This document shows, one piece after another, positions 8,300-16,507 of a DNA stretch of 64,000 nt (within the stretch, counting starts at the first letter, position 1; every line of letters begins with the position of its first letter). Made by a program: the position numbers and the translations under genes. The notes beneath the pieces are model-generated. The model was not told the origin of the DNA. It worked only from the letters and a program-made list of their open reading frames with translations, and did not search any database. Source of the DNA: Desulfocucumis sp964643075 (lineage in GTDB: Bacteria; Bacillota; Desulfotomaculia; Desulfotomaculales; Desulfocucumaceae); contig CAZXQO010000001.1 in assembly GCA_964643075.1 (NCBI GenBank), positions 62,001 through 126,000 on the forward strand, read 5' to 3'.

Positions 8300-9325
8300 T
8301 TAACTGAAAAACTTCTTCAAATCCTCTGCCAACACCTCGGGTATGTACAGAGTCCAGGGATCGTTATGCAACACCTGCAGGTGGCTGACGTCGGTTCCCA
8401 CCACAGGGAATATAGTGTAACGGCCGACAATCCTGGCATGAATCCTGAAACCGGTATCCTTCTGCCGGGCGAAGTATAGCACGGAGTTAAACGCAGACAC
8501 ATTGACGGAATCATAATAGTCAATTACATTTTTAAAACCCCTCAGCACTTCCAGTAAATCATTTTCCGAAAGTTCACCGCTGGTGGTACCGCCGGGCAGA
8601 ACCGCCGTGACGTCTACCAGTGCCCTGGGGGCGAAAGTTGCCAGCCATTCCACGTCACCTGTTTTGCCCACGTACCTTTCGCTGCCCCTCTCCAGTTTCA
8701 ATAAATCATCCCAGAAATTGGCGCCGTTGTTTTTAAAATATTCATTGGCTGCAGTTATCATCTGCCCGTCGTAAGTAGACGGCTCCGGGCCGCTGATTAC
8801 CTGCAAATGGGGGTGAATCAGCGAGCCCCCGGCATAGGGCATGTAATTCCAGTTGATGGAACCATACCCGGATCCGGCAGGGTCTTTTTGCTCTATTATT
8901 TTTAAAAACTGCAGGCCGGCTGTAAAGCTAGCAAGCATCATATTCACGGATATTTCATTCATGGGCACATAGTGCCTGGGGGTCATGACCACCACGGCAG
9001 TATGCCTTTCGTAAGGGTGCAGGTTTGGAACCAGCACGGCATCCCCAACCTTAAGCCTGCCTCCCGGAATGATATCTTCGGGATAGCGGGGCGTGGATTT
9101 TTCCAGCACCCCGGGACAAAAAGGGCAGAACCTCTTTTTTGAATCTTCCACATAGGGAGTCCAGTCGTGGCGCGGGAATTCTATTGTTCGAAACGGAAAT
9201 ATTCTCACCAGTTGACCAGTCAACGGGTCGTAACGGGTCTCACTGCTGGCCTCATTCAATTCGAAATTTTTCATGGGATTGTGGTAGAGGGTTTTGTTGA
9301 CCACACGTCTTAAATTGACGGCCAT
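8300..9325 (-). CDS. Galactose-1-phosphate uridylyltransferase-like protein
   Basis: A 341-residue member of the HIT/GalT superfamily. It has a zinc-type pair CPFC (67-70) and the nucleotidyl-transfer triad motif HPHLQ at 171-175, where classic GalT has HPHGQ or HPHPQ. The catalytic His-x-His-x-Gln is therefore intact. Blocks such as AVLVPNLHPYERHTAVVV also fit GalT. The longer frame from 9358 is less likely because GGAAGGATG precedes the ATG at 9325. No galK or galE is nearby, so the substrate may be another sugar phosphate or nucleotide. Confidence 0.75.
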   Translation of the reverse strand: MAVNLRRVVNKTLYHNPMKNFELNEASSETRYDPLTGQLVRIFPFRTIEFPRHDWTPYVEDSKKRFCPFCPGVLEKSTPRYPEDIIPGGRLKVGDAVLVPNLHPYERHTAVVVMTPRHYVPMNEISVNMMLASFTAGLQFLKIIEQKDPAGSGYGSINWNYMPYAGGSLIHPHLQVISGPEPSTYDGQMITAANEYFKNNGANFWDDLLKLERGSERYVGKTGDVEWLATFAPRALVDVTAVLPGGTTSGELSENDLLEVLRGFKNVIDYYDSVNVSAFNSVLYFARQKDTGFRIHARIVGRYTIFPVVGTDVSHLQVLHNDPWTLYIPEVLAEDLKKFFS

Positions 9326-9521
9326 AGTATCATCCTTCCAACATGATATACCCAGCATATTTATATTCTATCAATTATTCATATAAAAACAAATAGCGCC
9401 CAGCCATAAGAGCGCATATACCAATAACAAAACTCTTAACTGACCGGGCTCCTCTGGTTTGTGCCATGCGATAGGATGCACAGAATCAACAATCTTCTAC
9501 AGCAGGCTTACTAATGATATA

Positions 9522-10460
9522 CTATTGTTCCAGGGCTAGTTTGATTAATTTTTCCGCCAGTTCGTCGAATGCTATGCCCGCAGCTTTTGCCGCGTCCGGG
9601 AAAAGGCTGGTCTCCGTCATACCGGGAATAGTATTGATTTCCAGTATATACGGCTTACCATCCCCGCTGAGGATGAAATCCACCCTGGCCAGGCCCCTGC
9701 AGCCAAGTGCCACGAAAGTTCTTACCGCCAGCCCTTTGATTATTTCCTGGTCTTCTTCCGGAAGCCGCGGCGGAATAATGTGATCACTGAGCCCCACAGT
9801 GTATTTTGCCTGGTAATCATATACGCCGGTGGCCGAAACAATTTCAATCAGGGGTAAGGCCACCGGATTGAAATTGCCCAGCACCGAAGCGGTAACCTCC
9901 ACCCCGCCAATCATTTTTTCCACCAGCGCTTCCCTGCCGTAAAGGAAAGTCTCGTTCAGTGACGGGACAATATCCTTCTCTTCCCGCACGAAATACACTC
10001 CAATGGTGGAACCTTGGGTGGGAGCTTTAACCATGAATGGAAGTGGCATTTGCCGGAGTATTTCCCGGACGGTGGCCTCCGGCCCCTGCACTTTCATAGT
10101 GTTTATATCAATAACCATAAAATCAGGGGTAGGCAACCCCTCGTATACTAATATTTTCTTAGTAGCTATCTTATTCATGCACAGTGCGCTGGACAGCACA
10201 CCGCACCCAGTGTAGGGAATTCCCAGCATTTCTAAAAGTCCCTGGATGGTACCATCTTCGCCGTAAGGTCCATGTAGCGCCAGGAAGGCAAGGGATATAT
10301 TTTCCGATTTTAATTGTTCGATGAAATCCCCCGCCACGTCAATTTTAACAGCATCGTAGCCCTTATTTAAAAGAGCATTATATATGGAGGCGCCGGTACG
10401 CAGGGATACTTCCCTTTCAGCCGACCGTCCGCCCAGCAGTACGCCTATCTTTCCTGACAA
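9522..10460 (-). CDS. ddl: D-alanine--D-alanine ligase
   Basis: An ATP-grasp ligase that joins two D-Ala for peptidoglycan. It begins LSGKIGVLLGGRSAEREVSL, has the ATP-grasp loop region MVKAPTQGSTIGV, ARVDFILSGDGKPYILEINT with the metal-binding Asp/Glu/Asn, and GMTETSLFPDAAKAAG near the end. The frame runs back to 10538, but family alignment and the AGGGGGTG site point to the TTG at 10460 (312 residues) or the GTG at 10469. No mur gene is adjacent. It faces away from the tRNA gene on its right. Confidence 0.92.
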   Translation of the reverse strand: MSGKIGVLLGGRSAEREVSLRTGASIYNALLNKGYDAVKIDVAGDFIEQLKSENISLAFLALHGPYGEDGTIQGLLEMLGIPYTGCGVLSSALCMNKIATKKILVYEGLPTPDFMVIDINTMKVQGPEATVREILRQMPLPFMVKAPTQGSTIGVYFVREEKDIVPSLNETFLYGREALVEKMIGGVEVTASVLGNFNPVALPLIEIVSATGVYDYQAKYTVGLSDHIIPPRLPEEDQEIIKGLAVRTFVALGCRGLARVDFILSGDGKPYILEINTIPGMTETSLFPDAAKAAGIAFDELAEKLIKLALEQ

Positions 10461-10544
10461 TGCAATCACCCCCTGATTATATATACCTAAATTTATATTC
10501 TTATTCATCAGTGAAAATCCTTCATCCTGTATATACATTCCACC

Positions 10545-10572
10545 TTGACAGCAACCGCCGATATGCTATAAT
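10545..10572 (+). promoter_or_regulatory. Sigma-A promoter of tRNA-Trp
   Basis: TTGACA at 10545-10550 and TATAAT at 10567-10572, 16-base spacing, 32 bases before the tRNA. Confidence 0.85.
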
Positions 10573-10604
10573 ATTTATTGCGTCACACAACATGAATTAT
10601 ATAC

Positions 10605-10679
10605 AGGGGAGTAGCTCAATGGTAGAGCAACGGTCTCCAAAACCGTAGGCTGCAGGTTCGAGTCCTGTCTCCCCTGCCA
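10605..10679 (+). tRNA. tRNA-Trp (anticodon CCA)
   Basis: A 75-base tRNA with CCA encoded. The acceptor arms AGGGGAG/CTCCCCT pair, the D arm is AGCTCAATGGTAGAGC, and the anticodon CCA is at 10637-10639 in the loop TCTCCAAAA-type arm. The T arm is GCAGG-TTCGAGT-CCTGT. Because the 3' half is the left attachment copy of the integrated element, this half probably came from the element and rebuilt the host gene. The displaced host half is at 31152-31199. Confidence 0.95.
10632..10679 (+). repeat. attL: left copy of tRNA-Trp 3' half
   Basis: It forms the 3' half of the working tRNA. Compared with attR it differs at 10650, 10654, 10655, 10665 and 10666. The last four are two covarying T-stem base pairs. 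Confidence 0.85.
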
Positions 10680-10682
10680 ATA

Positions 10683-10714
10683 GTACCAAGGCTTTCGGGC
10701 CTTGTATTTTTTTG
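10683..10714 (+). terminator. Terminator after tRNA-Trp
   Basis: Stem CAAGGC / GCCTTG with a short TTTCGG-type loop, then TATTTTTTT. Confidence 0.8.
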
Positions 10715-11374
10715 CCAATAGGTGTTTTGTGGTACATTTGTGGTACATTTGATTTTTAGGGGACATCCTGGGGACGTGACTTCTTTGTGAAATGAATTCA
10801 TCCTCCCCCCCCCCTGCCTTTAAAATGACCCATGGGGGGGACCTCCTTGATGTAGCACCAGAGATAGCCAGATCGTCGACTAAAAAACAAAAAGGCTTTT
10901 CGCCGCCTTGTCTTTTTATCCTCTCACCATCCACCAACACAACCCCGCCGCCAGACAACCCCGGCACCAACCACCCGGGCAGCCCGGCACCAGACAGTCG
11001 GCAACATCATTCATCATTCACGGTCACCTGGCAACATCACCCGGCACCCTTTACAAACAACCCCTTGCCACATACAACCCCCCCCCCGCGGTAAAAAAAC
11101 AAATGGGGGCGGGTGCCCTGCGGCCAAGATAGCCTGTCCTGGCGCGTAATATAATTTTGGAAAGTGGCTACCATATATTACCACACACCACAACAAAGAC
11201 CATGAGTGGGTTTACCTCCTTCATGGTGAAGGCTGCAAATTATCGCATTAAACATTAACCAACGGAATTTTCCTTTCGTTAGATGTTTTATCAGTCAGGC
11301 CAGCAGGCAGGAATATTACAATAAATCACCCTGCAAATCACCCCACAAGCCACCCCGCAAGCACTCATCAAGAG

Positions 11375-11396
11375 GACTCCCCAAATTTGGGGAGTC
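11375..11396. repeat. Perfect 22-base palindrome
   Basis: GACTCCCCAAATTT plus its exact complement arm GGGGAGTC. One of many AAATTT-centred palindromes in this end of the element. Confidence 0.85.
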
Positions 11397-11470
11397 AGAT
11401 TCTTAACGTCCATGACAATAGGCACCAGGCCAATACATGCAGTCACCGGCGCAATAAAGCCATACATGGC

Positions 11471-11511
11471 AACATGCCACTGCGTGACACCGTGTCACGC
11501 AGTGGCATGTT
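11471..11511. repeat. Perfect 19-bp inverted repeat, 3-base loop
   Basis: AACATGCCACTGCGTGACA, loop CCG, then the exact complement. The plus strand continues TTTTGG, so a weak terminator is possible. Confidence 0.85.
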
Positions 11512-11531
11512 TTGGATTCAGTGAGTCAGGG

Positions 11532-11930
11532 TCAGGGGCTTCCGGGGAAGGTATATAGCAACACCTTTTGAGTCACAGAATGCACGCTTACGCTTCCTTT
11601 TTGCAACTCTTCTTTCTCTTCCGTGGTTGCTTTTTCTTGAATTTCCTGCACCTTCCATATTGTGTCATGGCTTACCCCGGCTATTTTGGCGAGTTCTTTT
11701 TGGGTGTGAACTGGTTCGATCGGGTTTACAGAATTCTGTAAACCCGATCTTGCGTTTTCGCTTTTTTTGTCTCCGCCAGATTTATGTAAATTTTCCTGCG
11801 CCCTGGCCGTAATAACATCACTCAGGGTTAGTGCAAGGGTTGTTCTCTGGTAAGGTGTCAGGTTGCGCCTGCCAAACTGGTTACGTATGATCCATTCTTT
11901 GGCGTTGCTCTTATCGTCGAACTTCCCCGT
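11532..11930 (-). pseudogene. ParB-like replication/partition protein, truncated
   Basis: The minus frame from 11930 to the TGA at 11532 reads about 132 residues of a ParB-like family common on Firmicute mobile elements: FDDKSNAKEWIIRNQFGRRN, then a basic linker, then the HTH segment THTQ-type block VHTQKELAKIAGVSHDTIWK and a charged tail. There is no usable start codon in the conserved part and two stops (TAA, TAG) stand directly before it, so the nuclease-like N-terminal domain is gone. The palindrome at 11718-11749 lies in frame within the linker and encodes SGLQNSVNPI. A second relic of the same family lies on the other strand at 12798-13500. Confidence 0.75.
11718..11749. repeat. Perfect 32-base palindrome inside the ParB-like frame
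   Basis: GATCGGGTTTACAGAA followed by its exact complement. It is in frame in the linker of the ParB-like relic. A degraded version occurs at 13401-13426, at the matching place in the second relic. Confidence 0.9.
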
Positions 11931-12027
11931 CTATTATCCATTGAACCGTCCCCTTAGAGTCTCGGCTTAATTTTAAGCCGATTAAATTATTATACTCACC
12001 CCATTTTTGGGGGCAGTGCAATACGGA

Positions 12028-12099
12028 CTCCTGAAATTTCAGGAGAGCGCCGGCGCAAAATTGCGCTACCAATTAAAGGAGGATCGAAAATGATCCTCC
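12028..12099. repeat. Three consecutive palindromes
   Basis: CTCCTGAAATTTCAGGAG (12028-12045), GCGCAA-AA-TTGCGC (12053-12066) and GGAGGATC-GAAAAT-GATCCTCC (12078-12099). They have different sequences but the same design of a GC-rich arm around an AT-rich centre. Confidence 0.85.
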
Positions 12100-12197
12100 C
12101 CACAACGGGAGGGCCACAAGAAACATTAGTCATTGAATTAGACTTCACCGTTTGATTGTTTTGACCCCTACCTTACTATTAGTAACCCCGGTGCCTG

Positions 12198-12359
12198 CAT
12201 CAAACATATACTTTTCCATTTAATTACCAGGTGGTTTCAAATGACATGGTAGATTCTGGATATATTGAACATATGCCTTTCCGTTTAATTACCAAAGGGG
12301 GTTGTTTCAAAGCACCCCCTTGGTGTCTATATTAAACATATATATTTCCATTTGACCCA
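12198..12359. repeat. Three degenerate ~66-base tandem repeats, two with a hairpin
   Basis: Units begin at 12198, 12263 and 12330 with a shared AACATAT-(N4)-TTTCCRTTTAATTACCA-type block. After units 1 and 2, ACCA opens an inverted repeat around TTTCAAA. The second is strong: ACCAAAGGGGG to CCCCCTTGGT, 12291-12324. Confidence 0.7.
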
Positions 12360-12613
12360 ATCTCCATCATTATTACGATGATGGCTCCTATTTAACCAGT
12401 CAATGAACCCATAACCCCGTCCATGTCTCTACCCTGCCCCCAGGCTCCCCCTATGCCAAGACTTCCCGCCTCCGTGCGTCCAACCACACCACCCGGCCAA
12501 TTTTCTCGCCTCACAGGGCATTTAAACGGGAGGCCCGGGATCGGGACAGTGTTCTGTGCAGGTTATTAGAAAGGGGTAGGTCATTTCAAATGACACGGTG
12601 GATTCTGGTAATT

Positions 12614-12676
12614 GATAATCCATTTTTGGATTATCTGATTTTTTCCCAATGGGTCAGAACGCAGATCTGCGTTCTG
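12614..12676. repeat. Two palindromes: GATAATCC stem and 22-base CAGAACGCAGA palindrome
   Basis: 12614-12635 has an 8-bp stem with loop ATTTTT. 12655-12676 (CAGAACGCAGATCTGCGTTC plus TG) is a perfect dyad. Confidence 0.85.
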
Positions 12677-13040
12677 ATAGGTGTTTTAATGGATACCTCT
12701 TGTTGTCCTCCGAGGGTGTTCATTAAGTGAAGACCCTTAATGAAGAGATTTACTAAAGGGAAAATCTCCCTGAGTAAGATATTTAACGAATCCAAAATTG
12801 GACCGGTTTAAAATATCCATGCATCCCTGTAATGATGCCTGGAATCTTGTGGCCGGGGGAAGGAGAATGGCGGCGGCCATGCTGCTGGGGTGGGAAGAAA
12901 TAGAAGTTAGACTTACAGGGGAACTGAGTGATAATGAGTTACGGGCGCTGGAACTGGAGGAGAATATCAGGCGGAAGGATTTAACGGAGTACGAGAAGTC
13001 AAGGAATTTGGCGGAGTTGGTGAATACTGTAAAAGAAATT

Positions 13041-13063
13041 GTTCAGTCGGATTCCGACCGAAC
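13041..13063. repeat. Near-perfect palindrome in the ParB-like frame
   Basis: GTTCAGTCGGATTCCGACCG plus AAC, one mismatch pair. In frame, encoding VQSDSDR. Confidence 0.75.
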
Positions 13064-13400
13064 AAAAGCAAAAACAAGGGGTGCCGTTATTCCTGGTTCT
13101 TATCAAGATATATCAAATAGAACAGGAATACCTCAAACAACTTTAAAAGATGCAGTTGGACATGTTAATGCCATAACCAACCATCCCGAACTAAAAGACC
13201 TTCCAAAATATGAGGCCATTAAGCGCGCCAAGGTGCTGGACAACCCCGGCAAAAAGCAGGAGTTTATTGAAAAAGCTAAGGACACCCATCCCCTCCGCTG
13301 TCCCATGCTTTGCCCGGCGGCCTGGGGACAAAGAAAAATCCCCGGACCGCGTGGTTATCATAACCCTATCATGGCAATCAATATACGGGAGGCAAGGAGG

Positions 13401-13426
13401 CGGTTTTACAGAATTCTGATAAACCG
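13401..13426. repeat. Degraded copy of the 11718 palindrome
   Basis: CGGTTTTACAGAATTCTGAT plus AAACCG. It shares the TTTACAGAATTCTG core with 11718-11749 and lies just before the homologous HTQKEL-coding segment. Confidence 0.75.
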
Positions 13427-13751
13427 GCACCAGTCCACACCCAAAAGGAACTTGCCAAAATAGCCGGAGTAAGTCACGATACCCTTAATGCTTTACCTGG
13501 TGGCCCATAGACAGAGAAAACCCCCGGGAGGCGTGGTTGCCTTGCCGGGGGTGTAGTGTCAGTTAATTTGGCTAATCAATAAAAATATGCGAAAAAGATG
13601 CGAGTTCTATGCGAATCTGCTACGAATACCATCCAAGAAGGCAATATCCCTTACCCCACCGGGAGGCAGCCAGGGACATTGCCTCCCTGGTCGCCGGCAC
13701 CCGCCCGGGGGTAAAAAGGCATTACCGTTAAACTGCATATCGAATAGACTG

Positions 13752-14000
13752 TTAAGCGGTTCTCTTCTCGATTCCATCAAAGAAGTACCAATTGACTCTT
13801 GGAGGGTCAACATTCAAATACGACATAATTGTAAGCATTTCAGACAGAATGAATTCGCTATAACCGTTTATTTTTTTTGAAAACGTGCTAGCAGATATAC
13901 CAAGAATCCCGGCCATTTCCCAGTACGTTTTTTTCTTTTCCCTAAGCAAACTTTTTAAGGCTATAAACTCAATGCGCTCAGTGTTTTTAATTTTTTTCAT
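13752..14000 (-). CDS. Phage-type Cro/CI helix-turn-helix regulator
   Basis: An 82-residue protein with an XRE-like HTH: ALKSLLREKKKTYWEMAGIL, then GISASTFSKKINGYSEF (recognition helix) and helices that would form a dimer face. AAGGGGATAATAT precedes the ATG. It is the last of three minus-strand genes (13752-14925), each separated by only a few dozen bases at most. The role is probably control of element genes. No operator was identified with certainty, although 15143-15231 holds a repeated 24-base motif upstream. Confidence 0.75.
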   Translation of the reverse strand: MKKIKNTERIEFIALKSLLREKKKTYWEMAGILGISASTFSKKINGYSEFILSEMLTIMSYLNVDPPRVNWYFFDGIEKRTA

Positions 14001-14003
14001 ATA

Positions 14004-14363
14004 TTATCCCCTTGCAATCATCGAAACAAGTCCTAAATGGTCATCCAGGCACCCTTTAAGGTAATCATTCCCATCATTCCCGGCCTCATGGATTACTAGC
14101 AGCTGCGCCAGGGCGATTCCGTCCTTCAGGCCAGCCAGGTAATAAAAATCTTCACTGGCACCTTCTCTTTCTGCCAAGGATTCGTCAAACTGTTCAAGTT
14201 TTTCCCTTGTTTCCGGCGTCAGACTTCCCATTAAAGAATTGAACTGTTGATGTGTGTTGTTAAAACACCTTCTATATTCGGGGTCAGTTGTCTTTTCACG
14301 GCCTATCTCCTCAATACGGGTTTCAAAAAACCCTCTCCATGCATTTTTAAATGACATACTCAT
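14004..14363 (-). CDS. Phage-associated hypothetical protein
   Basis: 119 residues, mostly helical and soluble: NAWRGFFETRIEEIGREKTT, then a helical middle (SLTPETREKLEQFDESLAER) and a C-terminal helix GLKDGIALAQLLVI. It starts with MSMS behind a GAAAGGAGAA site. Three bases separate its stop from the HTH gene that follows, so the two are translationally linked. Small helical proteins of this kind are common in clostridial prophages, but I cannot name a function. Confidence 0.6.
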   Translation of the reverse strand: MSMSFKNAWRGFFETRIEEIGREKTTDPEYRRCFNNTHQQFNSLMGSLTPETREKLEQFDESLAEREGASEDFYYLAGLKDGIALAQLLVIHEAGNDGNDYLKGCLDDHLGLVSMIARG

Positions 14364-14397
14364 ATTCTCCTTTCCTTACCCAAGAGTATGGTTACTA

Positions 14398-14925
14398 TTA
14401 AGCTGTCCTTTTTTCAAGGGGGTAGTTCTGGACTATATTAGTGATAGCATAGAAACTTGATTTGATTTCGTCGTAATGCTCAATAGTTGACTCGATAGCA
14501 TCCCCGCTCCCATCAATGCCGTATTTCACATTCAGGTAGAAATTCAACTCATCAATGGTTTTGAATCTGGACGGCTCAGCCGCGCCTCTGCCGTACCTCA
14601 TCCGTAGCGCACTAAAGATCATCTCAATATTATCGGCATCCAGGCTTTTAAGGGTGCCGTGTATGTCTGTATTCACCGCGCCGGCCCCGAAGATGTTGGC
14701 CGCAAATCTAATCAGCGCCTTTTCACCGCTGCTCCATGCATCGGCGTCATTCTGAAGGGCCTGAAAATCAATACCAGTGTTCCGGATATATTTTGATAGC
14801 GGCTTCCCGATGCCCGCCAGGATGTAGAGTGCTGCTGTATATTCTTTGTCGGCTCCCGGCTCCATGCCGACCTTATTCATATAGTCCAGAAAATTAATTT
14901 CATGTCGAGGGTTTTTGTAAAACAT
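14398..14925 (-). CDS. Phage-associated hypothetical protein
   Basis: 175 residues, soluble, mostly helical. It opens MFYKNPRHEINFLDYMNKVG and has KEYTAALYILAGIGKPLSKY, which recalls a small family of clostridial prophage proteins whose role is unknown. It is the first gene of the group 14925-13752, 34 bases before the next gene. No catalytic motif, membrane segment or signal peptide is visible. Confidence 0.6.
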   Translation of the reverse strand: MFYKNPRHEINFLDYMNKVGMEPGADKEYTAALYILAGIGKPLSKYIRNTGIDFQALQNDADAWSSGEKALIRFAANIFGAGAVNTDIHGTLKSLDADNIEMIFSALRMRYGRGAAEPSRFKTIDELNFYLNVKYGIDGSGDAIESTIEHYDEIKSSFYAITNIVQNYPLEKRTA

Positions 14926-15142
14926 AATATTTTATCGCTCCATTCGTTTATTTTTTAGATTGAACGAATCCCCCGGCTCCCTGGTCATAACAACCAGGGA
15001 GGTTATAGGGGGGAATCATACCCGGCAGTGCTTTATCTCTCGCTACAGGTCAAATATGAGGGCCTTGCCCCCCGGTCAGCTTGTCCCGGTTCGGGCAGTG
15101 CCGCCTGGCAATTATGGACACCCATAGACAGAGAGCGAACGC

Positions 15143-15231
15143 CCCGGTTAATACATTGCTTACCCGACTTCTTCCAGCACGCAGGAAAAGGTTCACACAG
15201 ACAATCTCCCGGTTAATACGTTGCTTACCCG
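15143..15231. repeat. Direct repeat CCCGGTTAATAC(A/G)TTGCTTAC plus CCG, two copies
   Basis: 24-base copies at 15143-15166 and 15208-15231, one mismatch, 65 bases apart. The second overlaps the end of the gene at 15225. A related phrase CCCATAGACAGAGA occurs just before the first copy and again near 13505. Confidence 0.7.
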
Positions 15232-15800
15232 GCCCTCAAAACAGAATCATATAATTCTGGAAAAACATCTTTAACTTCAGAGAATCCAAATTGACCTACT
15301 ATAAATATCGCTTCCCAATACCGCCATTTGCGCCGGCCATTAATTTTAAGCGATAAAGATTTTTCAGAAATTCCCACCATGTTTGACAGTTTGCGAATGG
15401 TAATCCCGTGCTGGGCCATTAATCCTTTAAGTTTTTTGCTGACCATTCTTGATTCATTATCCAACTCAAGGGCAATCTGAACATGGTGCCCGAGTGGAAG
15501 AATCACTTCTGCCGGGATGCAGCCGTCGACATAGTTCTCAATGATAATCCTGGCTTGTGGTTCTAGTCGTTCACAGGTACCGCCCAATATGGGTGCGTAA
15601 TGGCGTACGTAGCGACCTTGCAGCCATGTGCCGTCTTTCTGCTGGACAGTCAGGAGATCCCCCGGGCGAATGTACTTGTGCTCTCCGGAGGCTAACTGAA
15701 TATAATGCACATATTCCTTTATGATCTGCCCCATGTCCATGCATAAGGGGCCTTCTAGTTGCTCTGTCCCGAGGCATGGTGTTGCTGTGTTGGTGCTCAT
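15225..15800 (-). CDS. Two-domain regulator: small beta domain plus XRE-type HTH
   Basis: 191 residues. Residues 25-75 (QLASGEHKYIRPGDLLTVQQ, then GTWLQGRYVR) look like the small beta domain found in DUF5348-type phage proteins. Residues 125-170 form an HTH, with LMAQHGITIRKLSNMVGISE and KSLSLKINGRRKWRYWEA. A probable DNA-binding regulator of the element. It is on the minus strand between the excisionase-like gene (15942) and the repeat pair at 15143-15231, which could be its operators; that link is inference. Confidence 0.6.
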   Translation of the reverse strand: MSTNTATPCLGTEQLEGPLCMDMGQIIKEYVHYIQLASGEHKYIRPGDLLTVQQKDGTWLQGRYVRHYAPILGGTCERLEPQARIIIENYVDGCIPAEVILPLGHHVQIALELDNESRMVSKKLKGLMAQHGITIRKLSNMVGISEKSLSLKINGRRKWRYWEAIFIVGQFGFSEVKDVFPELYDSVLRAG

Positions 15801-15941
15801 TAAATACCCTCTCCTTTGAATTATGTTGTTTTCCGCACCCGGGGAGGATATAATATAACAGATAATAACCGCCCTTGGGGTGGGTGTTGTTAGTGCAGGA
15901 AGGAAGTCATCTTGGCGGGTGATCCTTCCTGCTTTTGCTTT

Positions 15942-16130
15942 TTACTTCCCATCATGGTCTTGTCCACTTTTAAGCCATTCTAATAACGCCTGGCGGCTAA
16001 AGCGCCATTGCCGGCCTAGCTTTTGGGCTGGTATTTTTTTCTCGTTAGCCAACCTCAAGAGCGTGCCCCTGCTGATTTTGAGTAACTCCGCTGCCTCCAC
16101 AGGATCAAGTACATCATCATCTTTAACCAA
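15942..16130 (-). CDS. Excisionase-like HTH protein (HTH_17)
   Basis: 62 residues with the MerR-like winged helix typical of excisionases: LDPVEAAELLKISRGTLLRL, then KKIPAQKLGRQWRFSRQALL. It probably bends DNA at an attachment site or acts as an AlpA-like activator. It lies near the left end of the element, far from the integrase. A second protein of this class is at 27916-28188, so the two may split excision and regulation. Confidence 0.75.
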   Translation of the reverse strand: MVKDDDVLDPVEAAELLKISRGTLLRLANEKKIPAQKLGRQWRFSRQALLEWLKSGQDHDGK

Positions 16131-16507
16131 TAATAACCACCTCCTTGTAAGGCAATTATATAATTCTTTTTTCTACATTACAATACATAATAATACATAA
16201 ACCGATATAATATTTTATATTGGTGCGTTATGATACCGAAAACAATATAGAAACGGTATTATATTTTATAAATAAACATAGATAAACGTAAAAAACCGGC
16301 AGTATTACGGCAAGGCTATTTGCATTGCTTCTAAGTAGATTCAATCCCGCTATTACAGAATTTGATCAGAGAATGACCGTAATTAAATACTTCCGTCACA
16401 ATTCGACATTATTTTTTAGAGGAATTTCTGTTTTTATTTGGAATTATGCAAAAAGCCTATGTTGACAGGCTGTCTGGTGGTTCTATTAACACGTACGAGG
16501 GGTTAAA
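16131..16507. other. AT-rich intergenic region
   Basis: No gene seen. Bases 16170-16300 are very AT-rich, with an imperfect dyad CCGATATAATATTTTATATT plus GG (16201-16222) and several TATAAT-like hexamers that could drive the divergent genes at 15942 and 16508. Confidence 0.5.

Larger units (their letters stand above)
10715..11531. other. Gene-free left end of the element
   Basis: No credible gene in about 800 bases. It holds two overlapping copies of TGTGGTACATTT (10728-10750), which recur near the integrase and at the right end. It also has two runs of ten C (10805-10814, 11078-11087), strong C bias on the plus strand to about 11100, and the first palindromes (11375-11396, 11471-11511). 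Confidence 0.6.
11931..12797. other. Gene-free region rich in palindromes and tandem repeats
   Basis: No gene is supported. Palindromes lie at 11962-11981, 12028-12045, 12053-12066, 12078-12099, 12614-12635, 12655-12676, 12721-12742, 12745-12768 and 12791-12802. Degenerate tandem repeats lie at 12198-12359, and a 30-base direct repeat at 12230-12259 and 12579-12608. Confidence 0.65.
12798..13500 (+). pseudogene. ParB/Spo0J-like protein relic, N-terminally truncated and frameshifted
   Basis: The open frame 12798-13463 (221 residues) begins inside a ParB nuclease-like domain: NLVAGGRRMAAAMLLGWEEI and ELEENIRRKDLTEYEKSRNL are classic ParB box II and helix regions, but the about 40 residues that should precede them are absent. 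An HTH-like stretch follows (YQDISNRTGIPQTTLKDAV). After about residue 150 the frame turns into unrelated sequence. At 13430-13480 the DNA again matches the ParB-like relic at 11532-11930 (VHTQKELAKIAGVSHDT) but in another frame. The product could be expressed as a fragment, but it is very unlikely to act as a full ParB. Confidence 0.7.

Noticed and set aside
10575..10970. Minus-strand 131-residue frame containing GRQDSNLQPTVLETVALPLS
   Set aside because: This is the antisense of tRNA-Trp, a well-known source of false protein annotations; it has no ribosome site.
12798..13463. Functional ParB at the element's left end
   Set aside because: The N-terminal part of the nuclease-like domain is missing and the C-terminal third is out of frame with its homologue.
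13587..13880. 97-residue plus-strand frame and its minus-strand counterpart 13607-13813
   Set aside because: They overlap the HTH gene and a GC-rich hairpin stretch; no ribosome site, no recognisable domain.
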